Shown here: piece after piece, positions 27,101-35,600 of the stretch | Layout: each line of letters begins with the position of its first letter | Numbering within the stretch: position 1 is the first letter of the stretch | Source of the DNA: Streptococcus pneumoniae | GTDB lineage: Bacteria > Bacillota > Bacilli > Lactobacillales > Streptococcaceae | Length of the DNA: 64,000 nucleotides | Direction: 5' to 3' | NCBI RefSeq assembly: GCF_001113365.1 | Contig: NZ_CKYA01000004.1 | Span: forward strand, 1 to 64,000 | The notes under the pieces: model-generated | What the model was told of the DNA's origin: nothing | Databases searched by the model: none | What the model saw: only the letters and a program-made list of their open reading frames with translations | Position numbers and translations under genes: made by a program

Positions 27101-27408
27101 AAAACAAGGCCAATCAGCTGACGGATGAGGAATTCCAGCTCCTACTGGACTACAATGCCCATCTTTACAAGAAAGCGGCTGAGAAGATTTTAGAAGGCCA
27201 GTTCGCCATTAACCCTTATACTGAAAATCGCAGAAGTATTGCCCCATACGTCCAGCAACATCAAGCCATCACAGGATTTGAAGCCAATTACCACTTGGGC
27301 CAAGCCCGTTTTCTAGAAAAGTTGGACTTAACTGATGGCAAGCGTCTGGTCGGAGAAAAACTCAAGCAAGCTTGGTTTGAAAAAATAAGAGAGGAGTTGA
27401 ATCGATGA
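24142..27408 (+). CDS. rexB: ATP-dependent helicase-nuclease subunit RexB (AddB-like)
   Basis: About 1088 residues from MKLLYTDIRTSLTE. RexB is the streptococcal AddB equivalent. It has an inactivated helicase-like N-terminal half, then a C-terminal RecB-family nuclease domain with GKVDRIDRL, VDYKSS and QLPTYLAAL (about 890-950; the D and DYK are the metal-binding motif). With RexA it processes double-strand ends to Chi for RecA-dependent repair. The ATG at 24142 with GAGG 7 bases upstream is preferred. The in-frame ATG at 24118 would start almost at the transcription start. The end overlaps rexA by 4 bases (ATGA). Confidence 0.95.
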   Translation: MKLLYTDIRTSLTEILTREAEELVSVGKRVFYIAPNSLSFEKERAVLECLSQQASFAITVTRFAQMARYLILNDLPVKTSLDDIGLGMAFYKCLAELDPKELRVYGAIKQDPQFIQQLIELYHEMSKAQMSFLDLESLTDKDKRADLLLIFEKVTAYLNQGQLAQGSQVSHLIEAIENDKVSSDFTQIALVIDGFTRFSAEEERIVDLLHGKSAEIVIGAYASKKAYTSPFSEGNLYQASVEFLHHLASKYQTPALDCSQTHEKMDSFDKASRLLEASYDFSELTLDVDDKDRENLQICSCLTQKEELELVARNIRQKLHENSNLSYKHFRILLGDVASYQLSLKTIFDQYQIPFYLGRSESMAHHPLTQFVESILALKRYRFRQEDLINLLRTGLYTNLRQADIDAFEQYLRYLGINSLPAFQQTFTKSHHGKFNLERLNALRLRILTPLETLFASRKQKAENLLQKWNVFLKEGVVTKQLQDLIATMETLEQERQAEVWKAFCHVLEQFATVFAGSQISLEDFLALLYSGMSLSQYRTIPATVDTVLVQSYDLIAPLTADFVYAIGLTQDNLPKIAQNTSLLTDEERQNLNQATEEGVQLLIASSENLKKNRYTMLSLVNSARKQLVLSAPSLFNESESKESAYLQELVHFGFSRKEKRMNHKGLSKEDIGSYHSLLSSLVAYHQQGDASDTEQDLTFIKVLARVMGKKLDQQGLENPALPSSKQLTKDTLQALYPTNQEFYLSTSGLTEFYRNQYSYFLRYVLGLQEELRLRPDARSHGNFLHRIFERALQLPDEDSFDQRLEQAIQETSQEREFEAIYQESLEAQFTKEILLDVARTTGHILRHNPAIETIKEEANFGGKEQSFIQLDNGRSVFVRGKVDRIDRLKADGAIGVVDYKSSMTQFQFPHFFNGLNSQLPTYLAALKKEGEQNFFGAMYLEMAEPVQSLMVVKSLAGAIVEASKSMKYQGLFLEKESSHLGEFYNKNKANQLTDEEFQLLLDYNAHLYKKAAEKILEGQFAINPYTENRRSIAPYVQQHQAITGFEANYHLGQARFLEKLDLTDGKRLVGEKLKQAWFEKIREELNR

Positions 27409-30400
27409 AGCCCATTCCCTTTTTAACTGAGGAGGAAATTCAAAAACTGCAAGAAGCAGAAGCGCATTCGAGCAAGGAACAAAAGAAAACTGCCGAGCAA
27501 ATCGAAGCCATCTACACTTCTGGTCAAAATATTCTGGTTTCAGCGTCGGCTGGTTCTGGGAAGACCTTTGTCATGGCCGAGCGTATTCTAGACCAATTGG
27601 CGCGTGGTGTGGAAATCAGTCAACTCTTTATCTCCACCTTTACCGTTAAGGCTGCGACTGAACTCAAAGAACGCTTGGAGAAAAAAATCAGCCAGCAAAT
27701 CCAAGAAAACAGCGATGTCGACCTCAAACAACACTTGGGTCAACAGTTGGCAGACCTACCCAACGCTGCCATCGGAACCATGGACTCTTTCACACAAAAA
27801 TTCCTTGGCAAACATGGCTATCTGATTGATATTGCGCCTAATTTCAGGATTTTACAAAACCAGAGCGAGCAACTTCTTCTAAAAAATGAAGTCTTTCATG
27901 AGGTCTTTGAAGCCCATTACCAAGGTAAACAGAAAGAGACCTTTAGTCATTTGCTGAAAAACTTTGCAGGGCGTAGCAAGGACGAACGTGGTCTGCGCCA
28001 GCAAGTCTATAAAATTTATGACTTCCTCCAATCCACCAGTAATCCGCAAAAGTGGCTGAGTGAATCTTTCCTCGAAGGCTTTGAAAAAGCTGATTTTACC
28101 AGTGAAAAAGAAAAACTGACTGAGCAAATCCAGCAAGCCCTTTGGGATTTGGAAAGCTTTTTCCGTTACCATCTGGATAACGATGCCAAGGAGTTTCCAA
28201 AGGCTGCTTATTTAGAAAATGTTCAGTTGATTCTGGATGAAATTGGCTCCTTAAATCAAGAGTCCGATAGTCAGATTTATCAGGCAGTGCTTGCGCGTGT
28301 TGTCTCCATCTCTAAGGAGAAAAACGGTCGTGCTCTGACGAATGCAAGTCGTAAGGCTGATTTGAAGCCACTGGCGGATGCCTACAACGAAGAGAGAAAG
28401 ACTCAGTTTGCTAAACTAGGACAACTGTCAGACCAGATAACCATTCTCGACTATCAAGAACGTTATCATCAAGACACATGGGGATTAGCTAAAACCTTCC
28501 AAGCCTTTATGAGTGATTTTGTGAAAGCTTATCGTCAGCGCAAACGTCAGGAAAATGCCTTTGAATTTGCTGATATCAGCCATTACACCATTGAGATTTT
28601 AGAGAATTTCCCGCAAGTCCGTGAGGCTTATCAGGAGCGCTTCCATGAAGTCATGGTCGATGAGTATCAGGATACCAACCATATTCAAGAACGGATGTTG
28701 GAATTGCTATCTAATGGTCACAATCGCTTTATGGTGGGAGATATCAAGCAGTCTATCTACCGTTTCCGTCAGGCAGACCCGCAGATTTTCAATGAAAAGT
28801 TCCAACGCTATGCGCAAAATCCAAAAGAGGGTAAGCTTATTCTCCTTAAAGAAAATTTCCGTAGTAGTTCAGAAGTGCTGTCAGCAACCAATGATGTCTT
28901 TGAACGTCTCATGGACCAAGAGGTCGGCGAAATCAACTATAATAACATGCACCAGCTTGTTTTTGCCAATACCAAACTGACTCCCAATCCAGACAACAAG
29001 GCAGAATTTCTCCTCTATGATAAGGACGACACAAGTGAGGAAGAAGAGGGGCAGGCAGAAACGAAACTAACAGGTGAAATGCGCTTAGTTATCAAGGAGA
29101 TTCTTAAACTCCATCAGGAACAAGGTGTTGCCTTTAAAGAAATTGCCCTTCTGACCTCCAGCCGCAGTCGTAATGACCAGATTCTCCTCGCCCTGTCTGA
29201 GTACGGAATTCCTGTCAAAACTGACGGAGAGCAAAACAATTATCTCCAATCCCTAGAAGTGCAAGTCATGCTAGACACCCTTCGTGTCATTCACAATCCC
29301 CTGCAAGATTACGCCTTGGTTGCCCTTATGAAGTCTCCAATGTTTGGCTTTGACGAGGACGAGTTAGCACGTTTGTCCCTTCAGAAAGCAGAGGATAAAG
29401 TCCAAGAAAATCTCTATGAGAAACTGGTCAATACACAAAAACTGGCAAGTAGTCAAAAAGGCTTGATTCACACAGCTCTAGCTGAGAAACTAAAGCAATT
29501 CATGGATATCTTGGCTTCTTGGCGCTTGTATGCCAAAACCCACTCCCTCTATGACTTGATTTGGAAGATTTATAACGACCGTTTTTATTATGACTATGTT
29601 GGAGCCTTGCCAAATGGTCCTGCTAGACAGGCCAATCTCTATGCCCTAGCACTGCGAGCTGATCAGTTTGAAAAGAGTAATTTCAAAGGCTTGTCACGTT
29701 TTATTGGTATGATTAACCAAGTTTTAGAATCCCAGCACGATCTTGCAAGCGTGGCAGTCGCACCGCCTAAGGATGCAGTAGAGCTCATGACCATCCACAA
29801 GAGTAAAGGGCTGGAGTTTCCTTACGTCTTCATCCTCAATATGGATCAAGATTTCAACAAGCAAGACTCTATGTCAGAGGTCATTCTCAGCCGTAAAAAT
29901 GGGCTTGGTGTCAAATATATTGCCAAAATGGAGACTGGAGCAGTGGAAGCTCATTATCCTAAAACCATCAAACTCTCTATTCCTAGCCTAACTTATATAC
30001 AGAATGAAGAAGAATTACAGCTAGCTAGCTATTCAGAACAAATGCGTCTGCTGTATGTTGCTATGACGAGAGCTGAGAAAAAGCTCTATCTTGTCGGCAA
30101 GGGATCTCGTGAAAAGCTGGAAGCCAAGGAATACCCAGCAGCTAAAAATGGAAAACTAAATAGCAACACTAGACTTCAAGCCAAGAATTTTCAAGATTGG
30201 ATCTGGGCTATCAGCAAAGTATTTGCCAAGGATCATCTCAACTTTAGCTATCGTTTTGTTGGTGAAGATCAGCTGACTAGAGAATCTATCGGTCAGTTGG
30301 AAAACAAAAGTCCTCTCCAAGATAGCTCCCAAGCGGACAATCGTCAGTCTGAAGGCATTAAAGAAGCTCTTGAAATGCTGAAAGAGGTGGAAGTTTATAA

Positions 30401-31055
30401 TACTCTTCACCGGGCAGCCATTGAACTGCCTAGTGTTCAAACACCAAGTCAAATCAAGAAATTCTACGAACCAGTTATGGATATGGAAGGTGTCGAGATT
30501 GCAGGTCAAAGCCAGTCAGTAGACAAGAAAATCAACTTTGATTTACCAGATTTTTCAAGCAAAGAAAAGGTAACTGGAGCCGAGATTGGTAGTGCTACCC
30601 ACGAACTGATGCAGAGAATTGACCTCAGCCAGCGACCAACGCTTGCTAGTCTGACAGAAACTCTCAGACAAGTTCAAACCAGCCCAGCTGTTAGAGACAA
30701 GATCAATCTTGCGAAAATCCTTGCATTCTTTGACACAGCACTCGGTCAGGAAATTCTCGCTAATACCAACCATCTTTATCGCGAGCAACCTTTCTCCATG
30801 CTCAAACGAGACCAAAAGAGTCAGGAAGACTTCGTTGTCCGTGGTATCCTTGATGGCTATCTACTTTACGAAGACAAAATCGTTCTGTTCGACTACAAGA
30901 CAGATCGCTATGATGAACCGAGTCAACTCATAGACCGCTATCGTGGTCAGTTAGCCCTATACGGAGAGGCTTTATCACGAGCCTATTCGGTTGAAAATAT
31001 TGAAAAATACTTGATTTTACTCGGTAAAGACGAGGTTCAAGTTGTAAAAGTATAA
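27405..31055 (+). CDS. rexA: ATP-dependent helicase-nuclease subunit RexA (AddA-like)
   Basis: 1216 residues. A UvrD/Rep superfamily 1 helicase has Walker A ASAGSGKTF (about residues 48-56), Walker B VDEYQDTN (about 418-425) and the late helicase motif TIHKSKGLEFP (about 800). A C-terminal RecB-type nuclease follows, with GATIHELMQ-like and DGYLLYEDKIVLFDYKTDR (metal ligands D and DYK, about 1155). It is the helicase motor and second nuclease of the RexAB complex for end resection. Translation is coupled to rexB by the 4-base overlap. A BOX element starts 3 bases after its stop. Confidence 0.96.
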   Translation: MKPIPFLTEEEIQKLQEAEAHSSKEQKKTAEQIEAIYTSGQNILVSASAGSGKTFVMAERILDQLARGVEISQLFISTFTVKAATELKERLEKKISQQIQENSDVDLKQHLGQQLADLPNAAIGTMDSFTQKFLGKHGYLIDIAPNFRILQNQSEQLLLKNEVFHEVFEAHYQGKQKETFSHLLKNFAGRSKDERGLRQQVYKIYDFLQSTSNPQKWLSESFLEGFEKADFTSEKEKLTEQIQQALWDLESFFRYHLDNDAKEFPKAAYLENVQLILDEIGSLNQESDSQIYQAVLARVVSISKEKNGRALTNASRKADLKPLADAYNEERKTQFAKLGQLSDQITILDYQERYHQDTWGLAKTFQAFMSDFVKAYRQRKRQENAFEFADISHYTIEILENFPQVREAYQERFHEVMVDEYQDTNHIQERMLELLSNGHNRFMVGDIKQSIYRFRQADPQIFNEKFQRYAQNPKEGKLILLKENFRSSSEVLSATNDVFERLMDQEVGEINYNNMHQLVFANTKLTPNPDNKAEFLLYDKDDTSEEEEGQAETKLTGEMRLVIKEILKLHQEQGVAFKEIALLTSSRSRNDQILLALSEYGIPVKTDGEQNNYLQSLEVQVMLDTLRVIHNPLQDYALVALMKSPMFGFDEDELARLSLQKAEDKVQENLYEKLVNTQKLASSQKGLIHTALAEKLKQFMDILASWRLYAKTHSLYDLIWKIYNDRFYYDYVGALPNGPARQANLYALALRADQFEKSNFKGLSRFIGMINQVLESQHDLASVAVAPPKDAVELMTIHKSKGLEFPYVFILNMDQDFNKQDSMSEVILSRKNGLGVKYIAKMETGAVEAHYPKTIKLSIPSLTYIQNEEELQLASYSEQMRLLYVAMTRAEKKLYLVGKGSREKLEAKEYPAAKNGKLNSNTRLQAKNFQDWIWAISKVFAKDHLNFSYRFVGEDQLTRESIGQLENKSPLQDSSQADNRQSEGIKEALEMLKEVEVYNTLHRAAIELPSVQTPSQIKKFYEPVMDMEGVEIAGQSQSVDKKINFDLPDFSSKEKVTGAEIGSATHELMQRIDLSQRPTLASLTETLRQVQTSPAVRDKINLAKILAFFDTALGQEILANTNHLYREQPFSMLKRDQKSQEDFVVRGILDGYLLYEDKIVLFDYKTDRYDEPSQLIDRYRGQLALYGEALSRAYSVENIEKYLILLGKDEVQVVKV

Positions 31056-31058
31056 TTT

Positions 31059-31171
31059 ATACTCTTCGAAAATCTCTTCAAACCACGTCAGCTTCATCTG
31101 CAACCTCAAAGCTGTGTTTTGAGCTGACTGCGGCTAGCTTCCTAGTTTGCTCTTTGATTTTCATTGAATAT
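31059..31171 (-). repeat. BOX element (boxC-boxA, minus orientation)
   Basis: A well preserved copy of 113 bases. It starts ATACTCTTCGAAAATC, contains AAACCACGTCAGCTTC and GCGGCTAGCTTCCTAG, and ends TTTTCATTGAATAT. It fills almost the whole gap between rexA and the next gene and can form an RNA hairpin there. Confidence 0.88.
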
Positions 31172-31186
31172 TAGAAAGGAGACCTC

Positions 31187-32365
31187 ATGACACTTCCAGT
31201 TAGAAAATCCCTGCATGATGCGGTTTTACAGGCTTCAAAAGCTGATACTTGGGAACAAGCTACCAAGGAATGGAATGAAGTTTCCTTGATTTTTAATGGC
31301 ATCGGCCGTAGCAATTGTGTCTGTGGAAATGCCATCAAATACGCTTATGAACTCTTTAACGGTGTCACAGGCCAACGCCTCTTTCCGATAGGTAGCGACT
31401 GTGTTCGTCATTTTCATCGATTGACCCTTGACCAGCAACTAGAAGAGGAAGAAAAACTGCTCAGAAAGGTTGAAAATCTAACCAGAAAAGCTCAGAAAAA
31501 GGAGAAAATCAAGATCAATAAAAGTGACTTTGACGAGCGTCTTTTAAAGTGGCTCTGGGAAAAAGGTGTTTTCAAGCCTAATCGCGGCAATCAATTTACA
31601 CCTGAGAGAGACTACCAGATCTTCCTAGAAGTCTTTCAAGGAGGAAGTTGGACCAAGGCAGAGCCCAAGAAAAAGGCTCGTATGGAAGAAGTCCTTGAAA
31701 AGTGTATCAAACCCTTTTTACTTGGCAAACCAGATGACCAACTCTACCTTGTCAAGCTAGGTAAGGAGAAAATTGACTACGAACAAGAACTCCGTGTCCA
31801 GGCAGAGAAAGAGCGCAGGAAGAGGGATAAAATCGCCAAGCAATATGCAGACAATCTGGTCCTAGCCATGGGACCCGCAGAGCGTGCCTACCAAGATTAC
31901 TTTGGCTTTACAGAGACCCTGACTCAAGAAGAACGCAAGTGGGAGAAAATTCTTTTTGGTAAAAATCGGACAGAACGGGCTATCAAGGCCAAACAATACC
32001 AAAAAGAGTTGGAAAAAGATCAACGAATTGCCGGTCAGGATCCAATTGAAAGAAAGCAGAAGCAGACCTGGCTCCTCAATTCCTATTTCCGTGAGCTTCC
32101 TGACGAAAAATCCCGCTTTGCTCGACTCTTATTAGAATATCGAAAAAGTGGAGAAGTGCCTTTTTCAACTGAATACTTATCAGACCATCTGCTAGACTTT
32201 TTCTATAAAATGAAAGCCTTTGAGTTTGAAATCGCACCAGAACAAGTCAGAGACTTTTTAAAAGAAAGCCTTCAGACAGAACATCTATCCTCAGCACAAG
32301 AAAGCTGGATAGAAGGAATTCTCCTCAACTGCCTCAAACCATTTTTAGAACGATTAGTGATATAA
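31187..32365 (+). CDS. Uncharacterised protein with N-terminal CxC...CxxH putative zinc motif
   Basis: 392 residues, soluble and strongly charged. The N-terminal part carries CVCGNAIKYAYELFNGVTG and then IGSDCVRHFHR: C44-x-C46, C72 and H75 or H77 could bind one zinc. This C-x-C-G...N-x-x-TG...IGS-x-C pattern recurs in small phage and bacterial proteins of unknown function. Residues about 80-120 and 195-300 are K/E-rich predicted helix or coiled coil. I do not recognise a function. From memory it sits in the same place, between rexA and iga, in pneumococcus. GAAAGGAG lies 6 bases before the ATG, right behind the BOX element. Confidence 0.75.
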   Translation: MTLPVRKSLHDAVLQASKADTWEQATKEWNEVSLIFNGIGRSNCVCGNAIKYAYELFNGVTGQRLFPIGSDCVRHFHRLTLDQQLEEEEKLLRKVENLTRKAQKKEKIKINKSDFDERLLKWLWEKGVFKPNRGNQFTPERDYQIFLEVFQGGSWTKAEPKKKARMEEVLEKCIKPFLLGKPDDQLYLVKLGKEKIDYEQELRVQAEKERRKRDKIAKQYADNLVLAMGPAERAYQDYFGFTETLTQEERKWEKILFGKNRTERAIKAKQYQKELEKDQRIAGQDPIERKQKQTWLLNSYFRELPDEKSRFARLLLEYRKSGEVPFSTEYLSDHLLDFFYKMKAFEFEIAPEQVRDFLKESLQTEHLSSAQESWIEGILLNCLKPFLERLVI

Positions 32366-32405
32366 GTAACACCTACCGTGGAAATTCCATGGTAGGTTAC
32401 ATTTT
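32366..32405 (+). terminator. Hairpin terminator before the zinc metalloprotease genes
   Basis: A long imperfect stem: GTAACACCTACCGTGGAA (32366-32383) with TTCCATGGTAGGTTAC (32385-32400), followed by ATTTT. It starts immediately at the stop of the preceding gene. Confidence 0.7.
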
Positions 32406-32607
32406 ATCCAAAAAGAGAAAATAGGAAATAGCAAACCCTGCTCCTTCGTATTTTATATATAAAACAAAGTATGAAAACGTAACGCAATTTTAAGACTTTT
32501 TGGTAAATTAAGAGTATAATTAAAGTATGTTACCTTTTTATAAGATAACAAGCTAATATAATAAAGTTTGCCTTACATATTTTTAAATTTTATTTCAAGG
32601 AGGAATA
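32406..32607 (+). promoter_or_regulatory. Upstream region of the tandem protease genes
   Basis: About 200 AT-rich bases. A clear TATAAT at 32515-32520 is the likely -10. No good -35 sits at 16-18 bases, so the start may need an activator. The leader is about 80 bases and ends with a strong AAGGAGG ribosome site 5 bases before the ATG. Confidence 0.45.
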
Positions 32608-35600
32608 ATGGAAAAGTATTTTGGTGAAAAACAGCAGCGTTTTTCATTTAGAAAATTATCAGTAGGACTTGTCTCTGCAACGATTTCAAGTTTATTTTTT
32701 ATGTCTGTCTTAGGTAGTTCATCTATAGAAGCTCAAGAGACTAAAGGTGTTCACTATAAATATGTGACAGATTCAGAGCTATCATCAGATGAAAAGAATC
32801 AGCTTGTCTATGATATTCCGACATACGTGGAGAATGATGATGAGACTTATTATCTTGTTTATAAGTTAAATTCCCAAAATCAACTGGGAGACTTGCCAAA
32901 TACTGGAAGTAAGAATGAGATGCAAGCCCTAGTTGCTGGTGCTAGCTTAGCTGCTCTGGGAATTTTAATTTTTGCCGTTTCTAAGAAAAAAATTAAGAAT
33001 AAAACGGTACTACATTTAGTATTGGTTGCAGGGATAGGAAATGGCGCTCTTGTATCCGCTCATGCTTTAGAAAATAATCTTTTGCTAAATTACAATACGG
33101 ACTATGAATTGACCTCTGGAGAAAAATTACCTCTTCCTAAAGCCATTTCAGGTTACACATATATTGGATATATCAAAGAGGGGAAAACGACTTCTGATTC
33201 TAAAGTAAACAATCAAGAAAAATCAGCAGCCACTCCTACAAAACAACAAAAAGTTGATTATAGTGTTACACCAACTTTTGTAGAGAATCCATCAACAGTA
33301 CAAGCTATTCAGGAACAAACACCTGTTTCTTCAACTAAGTCCACAGAAGTCCAAGTAGTTGAAAAACCTCTCTCTACAGAATTAACCAATCCAAGAAAAG
33401 AAGAGAAACAATCTTCAAATTCTCAAGAACAATTAGCCGAACATAAGAATCTAGAGACGAAGAAAGAGGAGAAGAACTCTCCAAAGGAAAAGACTGGGGT
33501 AAATACATTAAATCCACAGGATGAAGTGCTATCAGGTCAGTTGAACAAACCGGAACTCTTATATCGTGACAAAACTATAGAAACAAAAATAGATTTTCAA
33601 GAAGAAGTTCAAGAAAATCCTGATTTAGCTGAAGGAACTGTAAGAGTCAAACAAGAAGGTAAATTAGGTAAGAAAGTTGAAATCGTCAGAATATTTTCTG
33701 TAAATAAGGAAGAAGTTTCGCGAGAAATTGTTTCAACTTCAACGACTGCGCCTGTTCCAAGAGTAGTCGAAAAAGGTACTAAAAAAACTCAAGTTATAAA
33801 GGAACAACCTGAGACTGGTGTAGAGCATAAGGACGTACAGTCTGGAGCTATTGTTGAACCCGCAATTCAGCCTGAACTACCAGCAGCTGTAGTAACCGAC
33901 AAAGGTGAGCCAGCAGTCCAACCAGAGTTGCCAGAAGCTGTAGTAAGTGATAAAGGTATACCAGAAGTCCAACCAGCGTTACCCGAAGCAGTTGTAAGTG
34001 ACAACGGTGAGACTGAGGTTCAACCAGAGTCGCCAGATACTGTGGTAAGTGATAAAGGAGAACCAGAGCAGGTAGCCCCACTGCCAGAATATACAGGTCC
34101 ACAGGCAGGGGCAGTAGTTGAACCAGAACAGGTAGCACCACTACCAGAATACACAGGAGTCCAGTCTGGAGCGATAGTCGAGCCAGAAAAAGTAGAACCC
34201 CCGAAAGAATATACGGGAGTACAAGCTGGGGCAATAGTCGAACCAGAAAAAGTGGAACCGCCTAAGGAATACACAGGAGTACAAGCTGGAGCAATAGTTG
34301 AACCAGAAAAAGTAGAGCCACCCAAAGAGTACACAGGAGTGCAAGCCGGAGCGATAGTAGAACCAGAAAAAGCGGAAGCTCCGAGAGAATATACGGGTAT
34401 ACAAGCTGGAGCAATAGTAGAACCAGAAAAAGTCGAAGCACCAAGAGAGTACACAGGAGTACAAGCCGGAGCGATAGTCGAGCCAGAGAAAGTAGAAGCA
34501 CCGAAAGAATATACTGGTAAAATCGAACAACCTAGTGCAGAAGATACTAAACCAAATAATGAAAATACTAATACACCAGAAGAAATGAGTATTCAGAAAA
34601 AATCTAGTGCATTAATTAATATGAACTTTATTACAGATTCGTCGAAGGTTACTGGAGTAGGATCAGCTACTTTTATTGCACCAAATGTACTTTTAACAGT
34701 AGCACATAATTTCATTAATAATTCTACTGATAATACTACGGGCGAATTTAGAGGTGATAAATCTAAAAACGTATATGAGTGGGTGACTCCTGATGGACAA
34801 AAAGGAACATTTACTGCTAACAATATTCATTTTTATAATAAAAAAGATTATCCAAAAGGATTTATCTATGATTTAGCAGTGATTAAGCTACCTGAAACAA
34901 CTGGCAGAGAACATGTAGAATTAGTTAAAAATTATACTAAAGTAAATCTTAATGACAAACTAAATGTTCATGGATATCCAGCTGGGAAATATACGCACTT
35001 AAAAGATGCTACGGTAGAAATGGAACAAGAATATGCGAATAACACCTACGGTGTTCAATATCAAGGTGGAAATCCTGGTATGAGTGGTGGAGGAATATTT
35101 AATGCTAATGGTGAAGTCATTGGTGTCCACCAAAATGGAGCACAAAATCGCTCAGGCGGATTGATTTTATCTCCTACACAATTAGCTTGGATTAAGAGTA
35201 TTATAGCAGGTAATGAAATTCCACCAGTATACGATAAACTTTATCGTCATAAAGATGAGAAAAAAGACGATATTAAAGAAGAAGTTATTAAGAAATTGGA
35301 ACTTAGAAATATAACTTCTGTTGAACTATATTCTAAAGAAGGTGATAAGTATCGTCATGTTACTTCATTAGATTCTGTGCCAAATGCTCCACAAAATTAC
35401 TTCATGAAAGTTAAATCAGAGAATTTTAAAGATGTGATGCTACCAGTTACAAGCATTACTAATGCTAATAAAGATAATAGAGATGTTTATAAAATAGTAG
35501 CAAGTGTAAATAATCTGATACAACATGAAAATAATAATGTACTAGAAAATTATACATACTATTTACCAAAAACTCAGCAAAGTGAAACTGGTGTCTATAC

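Noticed and set aside
34087..34506. Regular 60-bp repeats as a CRISPR-like array
   Set aside because: The repeats are contiguous without unique spacers, are in frame within a coding sequence, and no cas genes are nearby.
34020..34530. Long minus-strand reading frames opposite the 60-bp repeats
   Set aside because: They are shadows produced by the tandem repeats of the protease gene: repetitive, no ribosome site, and no family pattern.
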